Source of the DNA: Verrucomicrobiota bacterium
GTDB taxonomy: Bacteria; Verrucomicrobiota; Verrucomicrobiia; Limisphaerales; JAEYXS01
Length of the DNA: 44,041 nucleotides
Reading direction: 5' to 3'
Assembly (NCBI GenBank): GCA_023431185.1
Contig: JAEYXS010000022.1
Span: 1-44,041, forward strand
The notes below the pieces were generated by a model that saw only the letters and a program-made list of their open reading frames with translations, had not been told where the DNA came from and did no database searches. A program made the position numbers and the translations under genes. Below are positions 41,830-44,041 of this stretch, piece after piece (position 1 is the stretch's first letter; each line of letters starts with the position of its first letter).

Positions 41830-42159
41830 ATGGCTTCAGCCAATATTGTTACTTTGACCGAAGAGAACTTCGAGACCGAAGTCTTGAAGTCATCTGTCCC
41901 TGTGCTCGTGGATTTTTGGGCCGAATGGTGCGGTCCCTGCAAGATGCTCGGACCCACGCTCGACGAACTCTCCAACGAATACGTCGGCAAGGTGAAGATC
42001 GCCAAGCTGAACGTGGACGATAACCAGAACCTCGCCGCCCAATACGGCGTGACTTCCATCCCGATGCTCCTGTTCTTCAAGGGCGGCCAGATCCAGAACC
42101 AGATGGTCGGTGCCAAGCCCAAGAGCGCTCTTAAGGGCGAACTGGACAAGCTGGCGTAA
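41830..42159 (+). CDS. trxA: Thioredoxin
   Basis: A 109-residue canonical thioredoxin that reduces disulfides in cytoplasmic proteins using electrons from thioredoxin reductase. The active site WCGPC (Cys34, Cys37), the buried Asp in VLVDFWAEW, the cis-proline in VTSIPML and the C-terminal GAKPKSALKGELDKL helix are all present. No signal peptide. It lies between the Ala/Pro-rich gene and the type II secretion F gene, 28 bp before the latter. Confidence 0.97.
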   Translation: MASANIVTLTEENFETEVLKSSVPVLVDFWAEWCGPCKMLGPTLDELSNEYVGKVKIAKLNVDDNQNLAAQYGVTSIPMLLFFKGGQIQNQMVGAKPKSALKGELDKLA

Positions 42160-42187
42160 GCAAACTGTCCCGTGCTCGGCGGCGGTT

Positions 42188-43195
42188 ATGATCACCACAC
42201 CCCGCGAACTGGCTCTCCGCGCCGAGCTCTATCATCAGATGAGTTCCATGGTGAAGGCAGGCCTCGGCCTGCCTTCCGTCATTGAACAGCTCGCCAAGCA
42301 CCCGCCCAAGCAGTCCTTTCGTGAACCGCTCAGCATCGTCGTCCAACACTTGCGCCAGGGGCAGACTTTTACTGAAGCCCTGACCAAGACCGGCGACTGG
42401 GTTACCAAGTTTGATATCTCCCTGCTGGAAGCCGGGGAAAGAAGCGGCCGGCTGCCGGAGTGTTTCCAGATGCTCTCGGCCTATTACCGGGAACGCGCTG
42501 AGCTGGCTTACTCGCTGATCCAAAGGCTCGCCTATCCCGTCTTTCTGTTTCATTTCGCCACGCTCATATTTCCCGTCACCTCCCTGGTGGCGCTGGTCAA
42601 GGAAGGGGCCGTCGTGCAGTTCCTGCTCGGCAAGGTGCTCATCTTGGGGCCGGTCTACGCCATCGTCTTCCTGACGTTGTTGGCAGGGCAGGGCCGTCAT
42701 GGTGAAGGCTGGCGGTCGATGGTGGAGCAGGTGTTACATCTGGTGCCCGTGCTGGGCACCGCACGCCGCAGCCTGGCCATGGCCCGGCTGGCAGCCTCGC
42801 TGGAAGCGCTCCTCATGGCTGGCGTGAACACCATCGAAGCCTGGATGCTCGCGTCCGCCGCTTCCGGTTCACCAGCGGTCCATCGCACCGTGCTATCGTG
42901 GCAAAGAAATCTGGAGAACGGCGACTTCCCTTCGGAATTGGTCAATCGCTCCGATGTGTTCCCTGAGTTGTTTGGCAATCTCTATCATTCCGGCGAAGTC
43001 AGTGGCAAACTGGATGAATCCCTCGGGCGAATCTATACCTTCTACCAGGAGGAAGGCTCCCGCAAGATGCGCAATTTCCTTACGGTACTTGGAGTGGGCA
43101 TCACCATCGCCATCATGCTGGGAATTGCCTTCAGCATCATTTCGTTCTACATCGGCATGTTTAACCAGGTGGGCAATGCCGCGGGAACGGAATAG
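42188..43195 (+). CDS. Type II secretion system F-domain membrane protein (GspF/PilC-like)
   Basis: A 335-residue inner-membrane platform protein with two T2SSF domains (about 12-130 and 205-325). Features include ELYHQMSSMVKAGLGLPSVI and the FDISLLEAGERSGRLPECFQ block in the first, LAASLEALLMAGVNTIEAW and the NLYHSGEVSGKLDESLGRI block in the second, and membrane helices near 125-145, 155-172 and 300-322. In type II secretion or type IV pili this protein couples the ATPase to pseudopilus assembly. No other pilus genes are in the window, so the system is not defined. ATG 42188 follows the trxA stop by 28 bp. Confidence 0.88.
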   Translation: MITTPRELALRAELYHQMSSMVKAGLGLPSVIEQLAKHPPKQSFREPLSIVVQHLRQGQTFTEALTKTGDWVTKFDISLLEAGERSGRLPECFQMLSAYYRERAELAYSLIQRLAYPVFLFHFATLIFPVTSLVALVKEGAVVQFLLGKVLILGPVYAIVFLTLLAGQGRHGEGWRSMVEQVLHLVPVLGTARRSLAMARLAASLEALLMAGVNTIEAWMLASAASGSPAVHRTVLSWQRNLENGDFPSELVNRSDVFPELFGNLYHSGEVSGKLDESLGRIYTFYQEEGSRKMRNFLTVLGVGITIAIMLGIAFSIISFYIGMFNQVGNAAGTE

Positions 43196-43204
43196 TCGTC
43201 TGGC

Positions 43205-43843
43205 TCAGGGCAGTTCTTCGATCGTGATATCTTTATACCAAGCCTCCGTGGGCGGTCCGCTGTGGATCTGCACCGCGATGATGCCGTAGCGTGGGACGGT
43301 CGAATCCTCCTCCGTATAGTCCACCGTCTTCTTGCCGTTCACAGTCAACTGGATGTGTGCCCCTTCACACCGGATCTCGTATTCGTTCCAGTCATTGAAT
43401 TTCACGATCTTGGCGATCTCTTCCGCCGGCGGAGCGGCCAACACCTTCTTGCGGCGTGATTCGTCGTAGAGCGCGCCCCAGTAGTTCTGCCCCATATCCG
43501 CCTGGTAACCGATGACCTCGTGATGGTTCGGGATGCGTTGTGTGCGGAACTGGATGCCCGCATTCGCCTTCTCACCACCCACGAGCTTGAACTTCGCGCG
43601 CAGCACGAAGTTCGTATATTGCCGCGTCGTGCCGAGGAACTCGTTGCGCGGGATGGCGGTCTGCAAGTTGCCGCCCACGATGGCCCCGTCCTGGATGCGG
43701 AAACTCTTCGCCATATCGCCTTCCCAGCCCGCAAACGTCCTGCCATCAAACAGTGAAACTGTCTTGGCCGGCTCCGCCGCGAACAGGGAACCCAACAGCA
43801 CGCAACCAAATGCCAGAGCGGACAAAGACTTCAAGGTGATCAT
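43205..43843 (-). CDS. Secreted DUF1080 / 3-keto-disaccharide hydrolase-type protein
   Basis: A 212-residue exported protein with a signal peptide (about 1-22) and the DUF1080 (3-keto-disaccharide hydrolase) jelly-roll fold: SLFDGRTFAGWEGD start, QYTNFVLRAKFKL, NAGIQFRTQRIP, the EVIGYQADMG block, FNDWNEYEIRCEG and VQIHSGPPTEAWYKDITIEEL end, the standard family order. Members hydrolyse 3-keto-glycosides or bind glycans. ATG 43843 starts the signal peptide; upstream frame is repeat-derived. It is convergent with the type II secretion gene, 9 bp apart. Confidence 0.92.
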   Translation of the reverse strand: MITLKSLSALAFGCVLLGSLFAAEPAKTVSLFDGRTFAGWEGDMAKSFRIQDGAIVGGNLQTAIPRNEFLGTTRQYTNFVLRAKFKLVGGEKANAGIQFRTQRIPNHHEVIGYQADMGQNYWGALYDESRRKKVLAAPPAEEIAKIVKFNDWNEYEIRCEGAHIQLTVNGKKTVDYTEEDSTVPRYGIIAVQIHSGPPTEAWYKDITIEELP

Positions 43844-43899
43844 GGCTTGGATTAAAAAGCGTAACCCCAACCCTGTCGAGCGCAGACAGGCAGTAGGAG

Positions 43900-43915
43900 C
43901 GCGGCTTTTAAGCCG
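43900..43915. repeat. Hairpin GCGGCTT-TT-AAGCCGC upstream of DUF1080 gene
   Basis: A perfect 7-bp stem inside a stretch (about 43870-43945) with the look of a dispersed repeat (AGGCAGTAGGAGCGCGGC). A perfect 16-bp palindrome GTCCCGCATGCGGGAC ends the window at 44026-44041. Confidence 0.5.
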
Positions 43916-44041
43916 CTTCAGTATCCGCCAGTCAGGTGGCGTGGTTATTTTATAGCAATCGTGTGAATGGCTCATGGGAGTAGTGGATATTGTAAAACTG
44001 CCTTTTGCTTATGAACGTTGAAGCGGTCCCGCATGCGGGAC

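Noticed and set aside
1..44041. CRISPR arrays, rRNA genes, integron or tyrosine integrases
   Set aside because: No regularly spaced direct repeats with unique spacers, no rRNA segments and no integrase motifs were seen.

Overview
The window looks like a chromosomal segment of a Verrucomicrobiota bacterium, probably of the Pedosphaera/Limisphaerales type. The evidence is the high GC content, two copies of the DUF1501 plus PSCyt1/DUF1549/DUF1553 gene pair typical of the Planctomycetes-Verrucomicrobia group, a sulfatase, a DUF1080-type 3-keto-disaccharide hydrolase, FG-GAP and beta-helix secreted proteins, and many dispersed hairpin repeats. The taxonomic call is inference from gene families; there is no rRNA or other marker gene here.

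Layout. (1) 1-16.0 kb: host genes, mostly exported. They are a sulfatase (5' end outside the window), DUF1501/DUF1553 pair 1, a Sel1-repeat protein, a bacterial PH-domain protein, an HtrA-like serine protease, a large secreted protein, an FG-GAP repeat protein, a beta-helix (pectate-lyase-3-like) protein and a TraB-type lipoprotein. (2) 16.0-22.6 kb: an accessory, repeat-rich zone with small orphan genes, four copies of a ~170-bp dispersed repeat and dense hairpins. At 20528-20629 it has what looks like a genuine integron attC site joining two minus-strand cassette genes. No integron integrase is visible, so it resembles a cluster of attC sites lacking an integrase. (3) 22.6-27.4 kb: DUF1501/DUF1553 pair 2, closed by a strong terminator. 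(4) 27.64-41.11 kb: a compact Mu-like transposable element. (5) 41.1-44.0 kb: host genes again, namely an Ala/Pro-rich membrane-anchored protein, thioredoxin, a type II secretion F-domain protein and a 3-keto-disaccharide hydrolase.

The element in (4) is the most interesting part. It appears to run from 27644 to 41106 (13,463 bp), begins TG and ends CA, has 25-bp terminal inverted repeats matching at 20 of 25 positions, and is flanked by the same four bases (CAAA) on both sides. It carries a MuA-like DDE transposase and a MuB-like AAA ATPase at the end of one long leftward operon. Upstream in the same operon are an HK97-type major capsid protein, an S78 prohead protease, a gp10/virion-morphogenesis-like protein and a short tape-measure-like protein. 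I see no terminase, portal, tail tube, sheath, baseplate or lysis gene. Two divergent HTH regulators and a few unknown small genes fill the right arm, and the right end is an array of repeated putative transposase sites. This could be a capsid-encoding, transposition-based phage satellite, or a deletion derivative of a Mu-like phage. The intact, tightly overlapping genes favour a functional element.
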